Shown here: positions 1 to 7,423 of the stretch, in pieces
How the letters are laid out: the number at the start of each line of letters is the position of its first letter
How positions within the stretch are numbered: the stretch's first letter is position 1
Origin: DASPUH01 sp035622975
Lineage (GTDB): Bacteria > Chloroflexota > Limnocylindria > Limnocylindrales > CSP1-4
Assembly (NCBI GenBank): GCA_035622975.1
Contig: DASPUH010000038.1
Coordinates: 1 to 31,443, forward strand
Direction: 5' to 3'
Length of the DNA: 31,443 bases
Notes under the pieces: generated by a model
Database searches by the model: none
What the model was told of the DNA's origin: nothing
What the model saw: the letters and a program-made list of their open reading frames with translations, nothing else
Position numbers and translations under genes: made by a program

Positions 1-70
1 GCGCCTCCAGCGACAGGCGATCCGGCTCACCCGCCGCGTGCTCGACCAGCGCCAGCACAGGCCCGCTCAT
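1..70 (-). CDS. etfA: Electron transfer flavoprotein alpha subunit, N-terminus (partial, leaves the window)
   Basis: The start codon is at 70-68 and only 23 codons are visible (MSGPVLALVEH... to ...LSLEA) before the window edge. They are identical to the start of the broken copy at 519. EtfA pairs with EtfB to carry electrons from flavin dehydrogenases to ETF:quinone oxidoreductase. Because the upstream copy is truncated, this copy is the one that could continue as a full-length gene to the left of the window. Its ATG overlaps the TGA of the truncated copy (ATGA), a by-product of the duplication that could allow translational coupling. No convincing Shine-Dalgarno sequence is seen. What lies beyond base 1 is unknown. 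Confidence 0.7.
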   Translation of the reverse strand, partial: MSGPVLALVEHAAGEPDRLSLEA

Positions 71-238
71 CGGCCGGTGCCCAGGCTTGGGGCGTGGCCT
101 ACCCGCCCCATTGATGATCCGAGCGTTGGCCCCGACGCCAAGGATCCGGGGCGGCCGCTTGTCGTCCGGTCCACCAGCCCCACTGGTAGGAATGGCCTCC
201 TGGGGCCGTAACGGGACGGGAGCGCACCCGCGGCCAGG
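1..238. repeat. Direct repeat, copy 1 (tandem duplication, period 449)
   Basis: This stretch recurs at 450-687 with one mismatch (C at 138, T at 587). It holds the first 23 etfA codons (1-70, minus strand) and the noncoding DNA upstream of that start. Matching stops at 239/688. The left edge may lie outside the window, because copy 1 begins at base 1. The intervening 239-449 is etfA codons about 24-93, so the whole 239-687 block reads as a tandemly duplicated etfA 5' end plus leader. Confidence 0.95.
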
Positions 239-519
239 ACCACGGCGGCGCCGAGCGTGTCCGCCAGCTGCGCGAGGGCGGCCGCCCACGCCTCGGGCGC
301 GTAGTCGGTGAGCCGGTCCGACTCGACCACGTGGACCCGTCCGGCCCCGTGGGCTCCCAGGCTCGGCCCGAAGGCCCGACCCTCCGGCCCGACGACCAGC
401 GCCTCCAGGGGCGCCCCCAGCCGTTCCGCCACCCGCCGCCCGAGGGCCAGCGCCTCCAGCGACAGGCGATCCGGCTCACCCGCCGCGTGCTCGACCAGCG
501 CCAGCACAGGCCCGCTCAT
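67..519 (-). pseudogene. etfA: Truncated duplicate of etfA with a repeat-derived tail
   Basis: The first ~93 residues are a good EtfA N-terminal domain (MSGPVLALVEH, LGAPLEALVVG, then TLGAAVVLAAG). At about 239 the frame leaves EtfA and enters the duplicated leader DNA. It adds ~56 residues of Arg/Gly/Pro-rich, unfamiliar sequence before a TGA at 67. A normal EtfA is about 310-330 residues and carries its FAD-binding domain in the C-terminal half, so this product would lack FAD binding. It is best read as a broken copy made by tandem duplication. It sits 292 bp downstream of etfB in the same orientation. An assembly error at a contig end would look the same. Confidence 0.75.
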
Positions 520-687
520 CGGCCGGTGCCCAGGCTTGGGGCGTGGCCTACCCGCCCCATTGATGATCCGAGCGTTGGCCCCGACGTCAAGGATCCGGGG
601 CGGCCGCTTGTCGTCCGGTCCACCAGCCCCACTGGTAGGAATGGCCTCCTGGGGCCGTAACGGGACGGGAGCGCACCCGCGGCCAGG
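450..687. repeat. Direct repeat, copy 2
   Basis: This is the second copy of 1-238, differing only at 587. It covers the first 23 codons of the truncated etfA copy and 168 bp of the DNA between etfB and etfA. The etfB-etfA spacer (520-811) is unusually long for genes normally a few bases apart. It shows no recognisable gene on either strand, only GC-rich frames in every phase. Confidence 0.95.
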
Positions 688-744
688 CCCGGGCGAGCCT
701 TAGCGTTCGACCTTGTGCCCGGACCACCAATGGGGCGGGTAGGC
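546..744. repeat. 17-bp inverted repeat pair in the etfB-etfA spacer
   Basis: GCCTACCCGCCCCATTG at 546-562 is exactly complementary in reverse to 728-744. The left arm is duplicated at 97-113 inside repeat copy 1, but the right arm is not. The arms enclose about 165 bp without a gene. This could be the remains of a small non-autonomous element or a folded intercistronic element. No target-site duplication was identified. Confidence 0.5.
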
Positions 745-811
745 GCGGAGCCAAGGTGCCGCGCCAGGCTGCGAGGCCACGACACCCGGCTCCGGGACCC
801 CCGCCACACGC

Positions 812-1585
812 TCATGCGTCGAGGACGCCGATGCGTTCGAGCATGTCCACCACAGCAGGCGCGGCGTCGGCGCCGCGGCCCAGGATCTCGACCGCGGCCC
901 GCTGCTCGACCGGCACGCGGAGCCCGAGCTTGACCAGTCCGGCCGGGCGCGGCGTGGGCGTCACCACCTCCACCTCCTTGCGGCGCGCCCGGAGGCGCCC
1001 CGGCACGGACGGGTAGCGAGGCAGGTTGATGCCTTCCTTGACGCTGGCCACGGCCGGCAGCGGCACGTCATAGGTCTCCCAGCCGCCGCCCACCGCCTCC
1101 CGGCGCCCCCGCAGCCGCCCGTCTGCGGCGGTCAGGCCCTTGAGCCCCGACAGGCAGGGCCGGTCGAGCGCCACGGCGACCCGGATGCCGACCTGGAAGT
1201 CGCCCGTGTCGGCCGCCTCGTTGCCGAAGAGGATCAGGTCGAACGGCCCGTGAGCCGCCTCCTGGGCCAGGACCGCGTCGGTGATGGCGGTTGCGGTCGC
1301 GCCGGGGTCCCACTCGCTCTCCTCGGCCTGCAGGAGCACGGCCCGGTCGATGCCGAGGGCCATCGCGTCCCGCAGCTGCTCCTCCGCCGCGGCCGGCCCG
1401 AGGGTCAGCACGACGCTCTCGCCCCCCTGCGCCTCCACCAGGCGCACGGCCTCCTCCACCGCGCACTCCTCGTGCGGCGAGACGGCGAAGCCCAGGAAGC
1501 GCGTGTCGATGGCCTGCCCGTCCGGCGTCAGGACGATCCGGCCGCCGGTCAGCGGGACGCGCTTGATGGCGACGAGGACCTGCAT
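812..1585 (-). CDS. etfB: Electron transfer flavoprotein beta subunit
   Basis: The 257-residue length fits EtfB (about 250-265). The N-terminus MQVLVAIKRVP is typical. The AMP-binding segment appears as FGNEAADTGDFQVG (about 120-133), and the family signature near the C-terminus as VKEGINLPRYPS at about 182-193, followed by a basic run. EtfB holds AMP and docks to the partner dehydrogenase. It starts 10 bp after the stop of the dimethylglycine-dehydrogenase-like gene and is surely in the same transcript, which makes that flavoprotein the likely electron donor. No clear Shine-Dalgarno precedes the ATG, consistent with coupling to the upstream gene. Its partner etfA follows only after an abnormal spacer containing the tandem duplication. 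Confidence 0.93.
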   Translation of the reverse strand: MQVLVAIKRVPLTGGRIVLTPDGQAIDTRFLGFAVSPHEECAVEEAVRLVEAQGGESVVLTLGPAAAEEQLRDAMALGIDRAVLLQAEESEWDPGATATAITDAVLAQEAAHGPFDLILFGNEAADTGDFQVGIRVAVALDRPCLSGLKGLTAADGRLRGRREAVGGGWETYDVPLPAVASVKEGINLPRYPSVPGRLRARRKEVEVVTPTPRPAGLVKLGLRVPVEQRAAVEILGRGADAAPAVVDMLERIGVLDA

Positions 1586-1595
1586 GCGGCGGTCG

Positions 1596-4109
1596 CTAGC
1601 TCCGGATGCGGTCGTTGCCCGGGTCGAACAGCGGGGTGGCGCCCGCGACGGCCACGGTCACCGGGTACTGCTCGCCGAAGTACTCGACCTGCAGCTTCGT
1701 GCCCACGATCGCCTGCGCCGGGGGCAGGTACGACATGAGCAGGTGTCGCCCGACCGACGGCCCGGACCCTGCGCTGGTGGCGTACGAGCGCCGCCCCTTG
1801 GCATCGATGAGCGGCTGGCCGTCGGGCGTGGTGATCGGCTCGCGGCCCAGCATGTAGCGCTTCACCCCGCTCGACGACGTGGGGTCGTCCACGGTCAGCG
1901 TGCACAGCACGGCCGCCGGCGCTGCGGCCCGCTGCTTGAGGTAGGCGTCACGGCCGATGAAGTCGGCCGCCTTGACGGTCGGCCGGGCCATGCCCGCCTC
2001 CACGAGGTCGAACTCCAGCTCCAGCTCGTTGCCGTGCGCCCGGTAGCCCTTCTCCAGCCGAGCCGTGACCGCGTACGTGCCGATGCCCACGGGCACGAGG
2101 CCATGCGGCCGGCCGGCGTCCCACAGCGTGTCCCACACACGGGCGCCCTGCTCGATCGGGACGTGGATCTCCCACCCCAGCTCGCCGACGTAGCTGATGC
2201 GCGAAGCCAGCGTGCGCACGCCGCCGATGTCCACCGGGCGGCACGTGGCGAAGGGGAACCCGGCGTGGCTCATGTCGCTGGCAGTCGCGGCCTGGACGAG
2301 GTCGCGGGCCCGCGGCCCCCAGACCCCGATGGTCGTCCACGCCCCAGTGGCGTCGAACAGCTGGGCCGAGCCGTCCGCCGGCAGGTGCTGGCTGAACCAC
2401 TGCTTGTCCCGCATGCCCATCCCACCGCCGGTGACGACGCGGAAGTGCTGCTCGCCGAGCCGCATGATCGTCAGGTCGGCGTAGATCCCGCCGGCCCCGT
2501 TGAGCAGCGGTGTGTACACCACGCGGCCGACCGGTACGTCCAGGCGTGCCACGCACAGCGCGTCAAGGGCGGCTTCCGCGCCGGGGCCGGTGACGTCGAA
2601 TATGGCGAACGCGGAGAGGTCCACGATGCCGGCCCGCTCGCGCATCGCGAGGTGCTCGGCGTTGATGAGCGGCGACCACCAGCGCGCCTCCCACTCGGCC
2701 TCGCGGGGCATCACGCGGTCGCCAAACTCCTCGAGCAGCGGCGCGTTGGACTCGTACCAGTAGGGGCGCTCCCAGCCGGCCGTCTCGAAGAAGACGGCGC
2801 CCAGGTCCCGTTCGCGCGAGTTCATCGGCGAGAGGCGCACGTCGCGGTTGGAGGCCCACTGCTCCATGGGGTGGACGATGCCGTAGGTCTTGTTGAAGCC
2901 CTCGGCGGACCGGGCCCGGATGTGATGGTCGGTGCGCTGGTGGTCGTAGAAGCGGGCCACGTCCGACCCATGCGGGTCGATCTCCGGCTCGCCGGTGGTC
3001 ATCCACTCGGCCACCGTCCGGGCGATGCCCGGGCCTTCCTTGATCCACACGGCGGCGACCGACCAGAGGCCCTTCACTTCCGGCGTCTGGCCCAGGATCG
3101 GCGCCCCGTCCGGCGTCAGCGACAGCAGGCCGTTGATGGCGTGGCGGATGCCGACGTGCTCGTCGCCCAGGATGTCCGGCACGAGCTCCAGGGCCTGCTC
3201 CATCTGCAGCGAGAAATCGTCCTGGGTGAAGGGCAGCTCGGTCGGGGAGAGGGCGGAGGCGGCGATCGAGGGGATCTCGTCGGCGTCCATGAGGATCGGC
3301 CGGTGGGCGTACGAGCCCACTTCAAGGTCGCCGCCGTGCTGCCGCTCGTACATGTTCGTGTCCATGTCGCGGATGATCGGGTAGGTGATCTCGCCGACCG
3401 TGCCCGCGAAGAGCGGCACGGGCCCGACGCTGATCATCTGGTGCACCGCCGGGGTGAGGGGGATGGACGCGCCGGCCATGCGGGCGATCCGCGGGCTCCA
3501 CACGCCGCACGCGATGACGACCGTCTCGGCCTCGATCGTGCCGCCGTCCGTGTGGACCCGGCGGATCCGGCCGTGTTCCGCGTCCAGGCCGGTGACCTCC
3601 ACCCCAGCGGCGATCGTGAGTGCTCCCAGTGCCTGGGCGCGCTCGCGCATCAGCGTGCCCGCCCGCAGCGAATCCACCACGAGCACGCCCGGGGCGTGGA
3701 AGGCGCCGAGGATGACGCCGGCGTCCAGGTAGGGCACGAGGCGCTTCGCCTCGGCGGGCGTGATGAGCTCGGCCTCGATACCCCACGCATGTGATGAGGC
3801 GAGGCGCCGCTTCAGTTCCTCCATGCGCGCCGGCGTGCGGGCCACCTCCAGGCCGCCGCTCTTCGTGGCGACGCCCATCTCCACGTACTGCCTGGCGCTG
3901 TCGACGGTGAAGGCCGTCATCTCCTTGGAGTGGTCGGTCAGGTAGATGAAGTTGGAGGCGTGGCCGGTCGAGCCGCCAGGGTTGGGCAGCGGGCCCTTGT
4001 CCACCAGCACGATGTCCCGCCAGCCCAGCCGCGCCAGGTGCCAGGCCATGCTGTTGCCCACGATGCCCGCCCCGATGACCACGACGTTGGCGCGATCCGG
4101 TACCGCCAT
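1596..4109 (-). CDS. Dimethylglycine/sarcosine dehydrogenase-like flavoprotein with GcvT domain
   Basis: The product has 837 residues, matching the 800-870 of the DMGDH/SARDH family. An N-terminal Rossmann motif (VVVIGAGIVGNSMAWHLA, about 9-26) begins the DAO-type FAD domain. GSTGHAS follows, and His50 aligns with the histidine that carries covalent FAD in this family. A central FAO domain and C-terminal GCV_T and GCV_T-C domains (roughly 430-825) would bind tetrahydrofolate and capture the one-carbon unit. Known members oxidatively demethylate dimethylglycine or sarcosine and pass electrons to ETF, which is encoded immediately downstream. AGGAGGG precedes the ATG. The substrate cannot be fixed from sequence; dimethylglycine or sarcosine is inferred from the family and neighbours. 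Confidence 0.88.
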   Translation of the reverse strand: MAVPDRANVVVIGAGIVGNSMAWHLARLGWRDIVLVDKGPLPNPGGSTGHASNFIYLTDHSKEMTAFTVDSARQYVEMGVATKSGGLEVARTPARMEELKRRLASSHAWGIEAELITPAEAKRLVPYLDAGVILGAFHAPGVLVVDSLRAGTLMRERAQALGALTIAAGVEVTGLDAEHGRIRRVHTDGGTIEAETVVIACGVWSPRIARMAGASIPLTPAVHQMISVGPVPLFAGTVGEITYPIIRDMDTNMYERQHGGDLEVGSYAHRPILMDADEIPSIAASALSPTELPFTQDDFSLQMEQALELVPDILGDEHVGIRHAINGLLSLTPDGAPILGQTPEVKGLWSVAAVWIKEGPGIARTVAEWMTTGEPEIDPHGSDVARFYDHQRTDHHIRARSAEGFNKTYGIVHPMEQWASNRDVRLSPMNSRERDLGAVFFETAGWERPYWYESNAPLLEEFGDRVMPREAEWEARWWSPLINAEHLAMRERAGIVDLSAFAIFDVTGPGAEAALDALCVARLDVPVGRVVYTPLLNGAGGIYADLTIMRLGEQHFRVVTGGGMGMRDKQWFSQHLPADGSAQLFDATGAWTTIGVWGPRARDLVQAATASDMSHAGFPFATCRPVDIGGVRTLASRISYVGELGWEIHVPIEQGARVWDTLWDAGRPHGLVPVGIGTYAVTARLEKGYRAHGNELELEFDLVEAGMARPTVKAADFIGRDAYLKQRAAAPAAVLCTLTVDDPTSSSGVKRYMLGREPITTPDGQPLIDAKGRRSYATSAGSGPSVGRHLLMSYLPPAQAIVGTKLQVEYFGEQYPVTVAVAGATPLFDPGNDRIRS

Positions 4110-4129
4110 GCGCGAGCTTCCCTCCTGTT

Positions 4130-4146
4130 GGCCGGCTCGGCCGGCC
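4130..4146. other. Intercistronic hairpin between aldehyde dehydrogenase and DMGDH-like gene
   Basis: GGCCGGC, TCG, GCCGGCC forms a perfect 7-bp stem with a 3-base loop in the 46-bp gap between the two genes, just upstream of the AGGAGGG ribosome site. No T-run follows. It could stabilise or attenuate the downstream message. It could also be a chance product of GC-rich DNA. Confidence 0.35.
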
Positions 4147-4155
4147 TGCGGCCCC

Positions 4156-5622
4156 TCAGGCCAGGCTGACGACGATGGTCTTGAGTTCGGTCAGGCGCTC
4201 CAGGGAGTACCGGCCGCCGACCCGGCCCAGGCCGCTCGTCGAGCCCGCGCGCCCGCCGAAGGGCAGGTGCGACTCCCAGTAGTTGGTGCTCTCGTTGATG
4301 TTGACCCACCCGCTGCGAGCCGCCTCGGCAAAGGCCAGGCCGCGGCGCAGGTCACGGGTGAAGATAGCCGAGAGCAGGCCGTACGACGACGCGTTCACGA
4401 TGCCGAGCGCCTCATCCAGGTCGGCGATGGGCGTGACCGGCGCCACGGGTCCGAACGTCTCCTCGCGGGCGATGGCCATGATCTCCGTGACGCCGTCGAG
4501 GATCGTTGGCTGGAAGAACAGGGGGCTGCCCAGGTCGGGCGCGCGCTGTCCGCCGAGCACGATGCGCGCCCCGCCCGCCACGGCCTCCGCCACGTGGTGG
4601 GCCGTCTTGGCGGCCGTCGCCTCGTTGTTGAGCGGGCCCATGGTGGTCGCGTCGTCGAAGGGGTCGCCCATCCGGACACGGGCAGCCACGGCCTCCGCCA
4701 GCGCCGCCACGTAGCGGTCGTGGACGCGGTAGTGGACCAGGATGCGTTCGCCGGCCGTGCAGCTCTGGCCGGCGTTGAGGTAACAGGCGGTGAGCGTGGC
4801 GTCGACCGCGGCGTCCAGGTCGGCGTCGTCCATGACCACCAACGGGCCGTTGCCGCCCATCTCCAGCAGCAGTTCCTTGCCGGCGGCCCGGCGCGCGACG
4901 CCCAGCCCCGTCCGCGGGGAGCCGACGAAACCGACCGCGGCCGTCAAGGGGTGGCCGGCGATCTCGTCGCCGACCGTCTCGCCAGGCCCGGTGACGAGGT
5001 TGAAGGCACCCGGCGGCAGGTCCGCCTCGACGACGCACTCGGCGAGGCGGACCGAGCACAGCGACGTGTGCCGGGCCGGGTTCCACACGACCGTGTTGCC
5101 CCCGGCAAGGGCGGGCGCGAGGAGCTCGGCGGCCATGGTGTAGGGCCAGTTCCAGGGGGTGATGACGGCCACCACGCCACGTGGCACGCGCTGCACGAGG
5201 ATGCGCTTGCGGGCATCCACCGAAGGCGGCATGGAACCTTCCAGGCGGGTCGCGTCGGCGGCGGCCATGCGCCAGTACACGACCAGCTCGTCGACCTCGT
5301 CATACGCCTCGGCGCGGAGGGGCTTGCCCTGGTCGGCGCTCAGGGCCCGGGCCAGTTCCTCGCGGCGGAGCTCGATCAGGTCGCCCACGCGGGTCAGGGC
5401 GGCGCCCCGCTCGAAGGCGGACATCGCACCCCAGCCCGGCGCCGCGGCGTGCGCCGCCTCGACGGCCTGCCGGGCGTCGGCGCGATCGCCCAGGGCCACG
5501 TGGCCCAGCGGTGTGCCATGGGCCGGATCCACCGCCGCGAAGGACTCGCCCGACGCCGCAGCGACCCATCGGCCGGCGATGTGGAGGGACGTCGTCGCGG
5601 TCGTGACGGGAGCCGGTGGCAC
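4156..5622 (-). CDS. Aldehyde dehydrogenase family protein (betaine-aldehyde dehydrogenase-like)
   Basis: From the GTG at 5622 the protein is 488 residues, the normal ALDH length. The longer frame opening at 5709 would overlap the divergent GMC gene start. Oxyanion Asn158 lies in TPWNWP, general-base Glu254 in LLLEMGGNGP and nucleophile Cys288 in NAGQSCTAGERI. The cofactor-binding position that is usually Lys (VVWKP) reads VVWNPARHTS, with Asn181 instead. Lying between a choline-dehydrogenase-like gene and a DMGDH-like gene, it most plausibly oxidises betaine aldehyde or a related amino-aldehyde to the acid using NAD(P). It is the first gene of the minus-strand operon ending in etfA. Substrate is inference; the ALDH fold is certain. 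Confidence 0.9.
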   Translation of the reverse strand: MPPAPVTTATTSLHIAGRWVAAASGESFAAVDPAHGTPLGHVALGDRADARQAVEAAHAAAPGWGAMSAFERGAALTRVGDLIELRREELARALSADQGKPLRAEAYDEVDELVVYWRMAAADATRLEGSMPPSVDARKRILVQRVPRGVVAVITPWNWPYTMAAELLAPALAGGNTVVWNPARHTSLCSVRLAECVVEADLPPGAFNLVTGPGETVGDEIAGHPLTAAVGFVGSPRTGLGVARRAAGKELLLEMGGNGPLVVMDDADLDAAVDATLTACYLNAGQSCTAGERILVHYRVHDRYVAALAEAVAARVRMGDPFDDATTMGPLNNEATAAKTAHHVAEAVAGGARIVLGGQRAPDLGSPLFFQPTILDGVTEIMAIAREETFGPVAPVTPIADLDEALGIVNASSYGLLSAIFTRDLRRGLAFAEAARSGWVNINESTNYWESHLPFGGRAGSTSGLGRVGGRYSLERLTELKTIVVSLA

Positions 5623-5628
5623 GTGCGT

Positions 5629-5658
5629 AGTATTCCCGGCGCGAGGAGCCGTTCGCAA
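5629..5658 (-). promoter_or_regulatory. Candidate promoter for the aldehyde dehydrogenase operon
   Basis: On the minus strand TTGCGA (5658-5653), an 18-bp spacer and AATACT (5634-5629) lie in the 58-bp gap between the divergent genes. The -10 ends only 6 bp before the GTG at 5622, which would give a leaderless transcript and supports that start. No other promoter-like pair stands out there. Confidence 0.35.
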
Positions 5659-5680
5659 CCGCGCAGCGAGGCGAGGGGAG

Positions 5681-7381
5681 ATGACCGCTCCATACGACGT
5701 CCTGATCATCGGCGGCGGCTCGGCCGGGAGCGTGCTGGCCAGCCGCCTGAGCGCGGACCCGTCACGGCGCGTGCTGGTGCTGGAGGCGGGCCGCCCGGAC
5801 TACCGCTTCGACGTCTTCATCCACATGCCGGCCGCCCTGACCTTTCCCATCGGCAGTCGCTTCTACGACTGGGGCTACCAGTCGGAGGCCGAGCCGTTCA
5901 TGCACGGCCGCCGCATCTACCACGCGCGGGGCAAGGTCCTGGGCGGCTCCAGCAGCATCAACGGCATGATCTTCCAGCGCGGCAACCCGCTCGACTACGA
6001 GCGGTGGGCGGCCGATCCCGGCATGGCCACGTGGGACTACGCCCACTGCCTGCCCTACTTCAAGCGCATGGAGGACTGCCTTGCCGCGGCGCCGCAGGAT
6101 CCCTTCCGCGGCCATGGCGGTCCGCTCGTCCTGGAGCGGGGACCGGCCACCGGCCCGCTCTTCGGCGCCTTCTTCCAGGCCGCGGTGCAGGCCGGCTACG
6201 AGCTCACCGACGACGTCAACGGCTACCGCCAGGAGGGCTTCGGCCCGTTCGACCGCAACATCCATCGCGGCCGCCGCCTGAGCGCGGCCCGGGCCTACCT
6301 CCACCCCGTGATGCGCCGCCCCAACGTGCGGGTGGAGACGCGCGCGTTCGTCACGCGCATCCTCTTCGAGGGCAGGCGTGCGGTGGGCGTGGAGTACACC
6401 CACGGCCGCGGCCCGTCGCGCCAGGTTCGTGCCGGCGAGATCATCCTGAGTGGCGGCACGTTCAACTCGCCGCAGCTGTTGCAGCTGTCCGGCGTCGGCC
6501 CGGCGGCGCTCCTGGACTCCCTGGGCATCCCGGTGGTGGCCGACCTGCCGGGCGTGGGGGAGCACCTGCAGGACCACCTGGAGGTCTACATCCAGTACGG
6601 CAGCAAGCTGCCCGTGTCGATGCAGCCGGCCCTCCAGAAGTGGCGCCGACCGTGGATCGGTTTCCAGTGGCTCTTCCTGCGGCGCGGCCCCGGCGCCACC
6701 AACCACTTCGAGGGCGGCGGGTTCGTGCGGGGCGACGACCAGGTGGCGTACCCCAACCTGATGTTCCACTTCCTGCCGCTGGCCATCCGCTACGACGGCA
6801 GCTCGCCGGCTGGTGGCCACGGCTACCAGGTCCACGTGGGCCCCATGTACTCCGACGCACGGGGTTCCGTGCGGATCATCAGCCGCGATCCGCGGATCCA
6901 CCCGGCGATCCGCTTCAACTACCTCTCGACCGAGCAGGACCGCCGCGAGTGGTTGGAGGCGGTGGGCGTCGCGCGGCACATCCTCAGCCAGCCGGCGCTC
7001 CGACCCTTCAACGCCGGGGAGCTCTCGCCGGGCCCGGCCATCACGACCGACGAACAGGTCCTGGCGTGGGTCGCCAGCGACGCGGAGACGGCGCTCCATC
7101 CCTCCTGCACGTGCCGTATGGGCACGGACCGCGACTCGGTCGTCGACCCCCTGACCCTGCGCGTCCACGGTGTGGAGGGCCTGCGGGTCGTCGACGCCTC
7201 GGCCATGCCCTACGTCACGAACGGCAACATCTACGCCCCCGTGATGATGCTGGCCGAGAAGGCGGCCGACCTGATCGCCGGCGCCACCCCGCTGCCGCCC
7301 GAGCCGGTCGCCTACTACCGCCACGTGCCGGCGGTGGCTGCCGATTCGGGACCTTCGACCCTACCGACCCCCGCGACATGA
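5681..7381 (+). CDS. betA: GMC-family oxidoreductase, choline dehydrogenase-like
   Basis: The product has 566 residues, against about 550-560 for BetA. Residues 5-20 hold the FAD dinucleotide-binding motif (YDVLIIGGGSAGSVLAS). The first GMC signature is around GKVLGGSSSINGMIF and the second at SGGTFNSPQLLQLSG. The C-terminal catalytic block has LHPSCTCRMG and NGNIYAPVMMLAEKAADLI, close to BetA. The likely reaction is choline to betaine aldehyde with electrons to the quinone pool. The ATG at 5681 is preceded by AGGGGAG and the FAD motif begins four codons later. The last ~17 codons (from about 7330) look unconserved and overlap a candidate regulatory box for cydA. Another alcohol substrate is possible. 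Confidence 0.85.
   Translation: MTAPYDVLIIGGGSAGSVLASRLSADPSRRVLVLEAGRPDYRFDVFIHMPAALTFPIGSRFYDWGYQSEAEPFMHGRRIYHARGKVLGGSSSINGMIFQRGNPLDYERWAADPGMATWDYAHCLPYFKRMEDCLAAAPQDPFRGHGGPLVLERGPATGPLFGAFFQAAVQAGYELTDDVNGYRQEGFGPFDRNIHRGRRLSAARAYLHPVMRRPNVRVETRAFVTRILFEGRRAVGVEYTHGRGPSRQVRAGEIILSGGTFNSPQLLQLSGVGPAALLDSLGIPVVADLPGVGEHLQDHLEVYIQYGSKLPVSMQPALQKWRRPWIGFQWLFLRRGPGATNHFEGGGFVRGDDQVAYPNLMFHFLPLAIRYDGSSPAGGHGYQVHVGPMYSDARGSVRIISRDPRIHPAIRFNYLSTEQDRREWLEAVGVARHILSQPALRPFNAGELSPGPAITTDEQVLAWVASDAETALHPSCTCRMGTDRDSVVDPLTLRVHGVEGLRVVDASAMPYVTNGNIYAPVMMLAEKAADLIAGATPLPPEPVAYYRHVPAVAADSGPSTLPTPAT
7341..7362 (+). promoter_or_regulatory. DosR/DevR-like box upstream of cydA
   Basis: The core is TTCGGGACCTTCGACCCT (7345-7362). 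The 22-bp element is repeated with one base change at 15642-15663 on the minus strand, upstream of nirK. Its left half matches the TTSGGGAC half of the published DosR palindrome, and CCC is kept in the right half. It ends 61 bp before the cydA GTG, inside the poorly conserved tail of the preceding gene. Hypoxia/NO control of cytochrome bd is an inference; no DosR-type regulator is in the window. Confidence 0.5.
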
Positions 7382-7423
7382 CGCGACCATCCGCTGCGTC
7401 GCGCCTATAGGAGGGAGATCGCC

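Noticed and set aside
516..815. 99-codon minus-strand frame in the etfB-etfA spacer
   Set aside because: About half of it is the repeat-derived sequence also forming the tail of the broken etfA; no similarity to a known protein and no ribosome site.
1281..3794. 837-codon plus-strand frame opposite the DMGDH-like gene
   Set aside because: It is Arg/Gly/His/Val-rich, matches no family and is exactly antisense to a well-recognised flavoprotein; long shadow frames are expected in DNA this GC-rich.
3946..7410. 1154-codon plus-strand frame across the aldehyde dehydrogenase and GMC genes
   Set aside because: It is low-complexity, antisense to the ALDH and frame-shifted over the GMC gene; both of those have complete active-site motifs.
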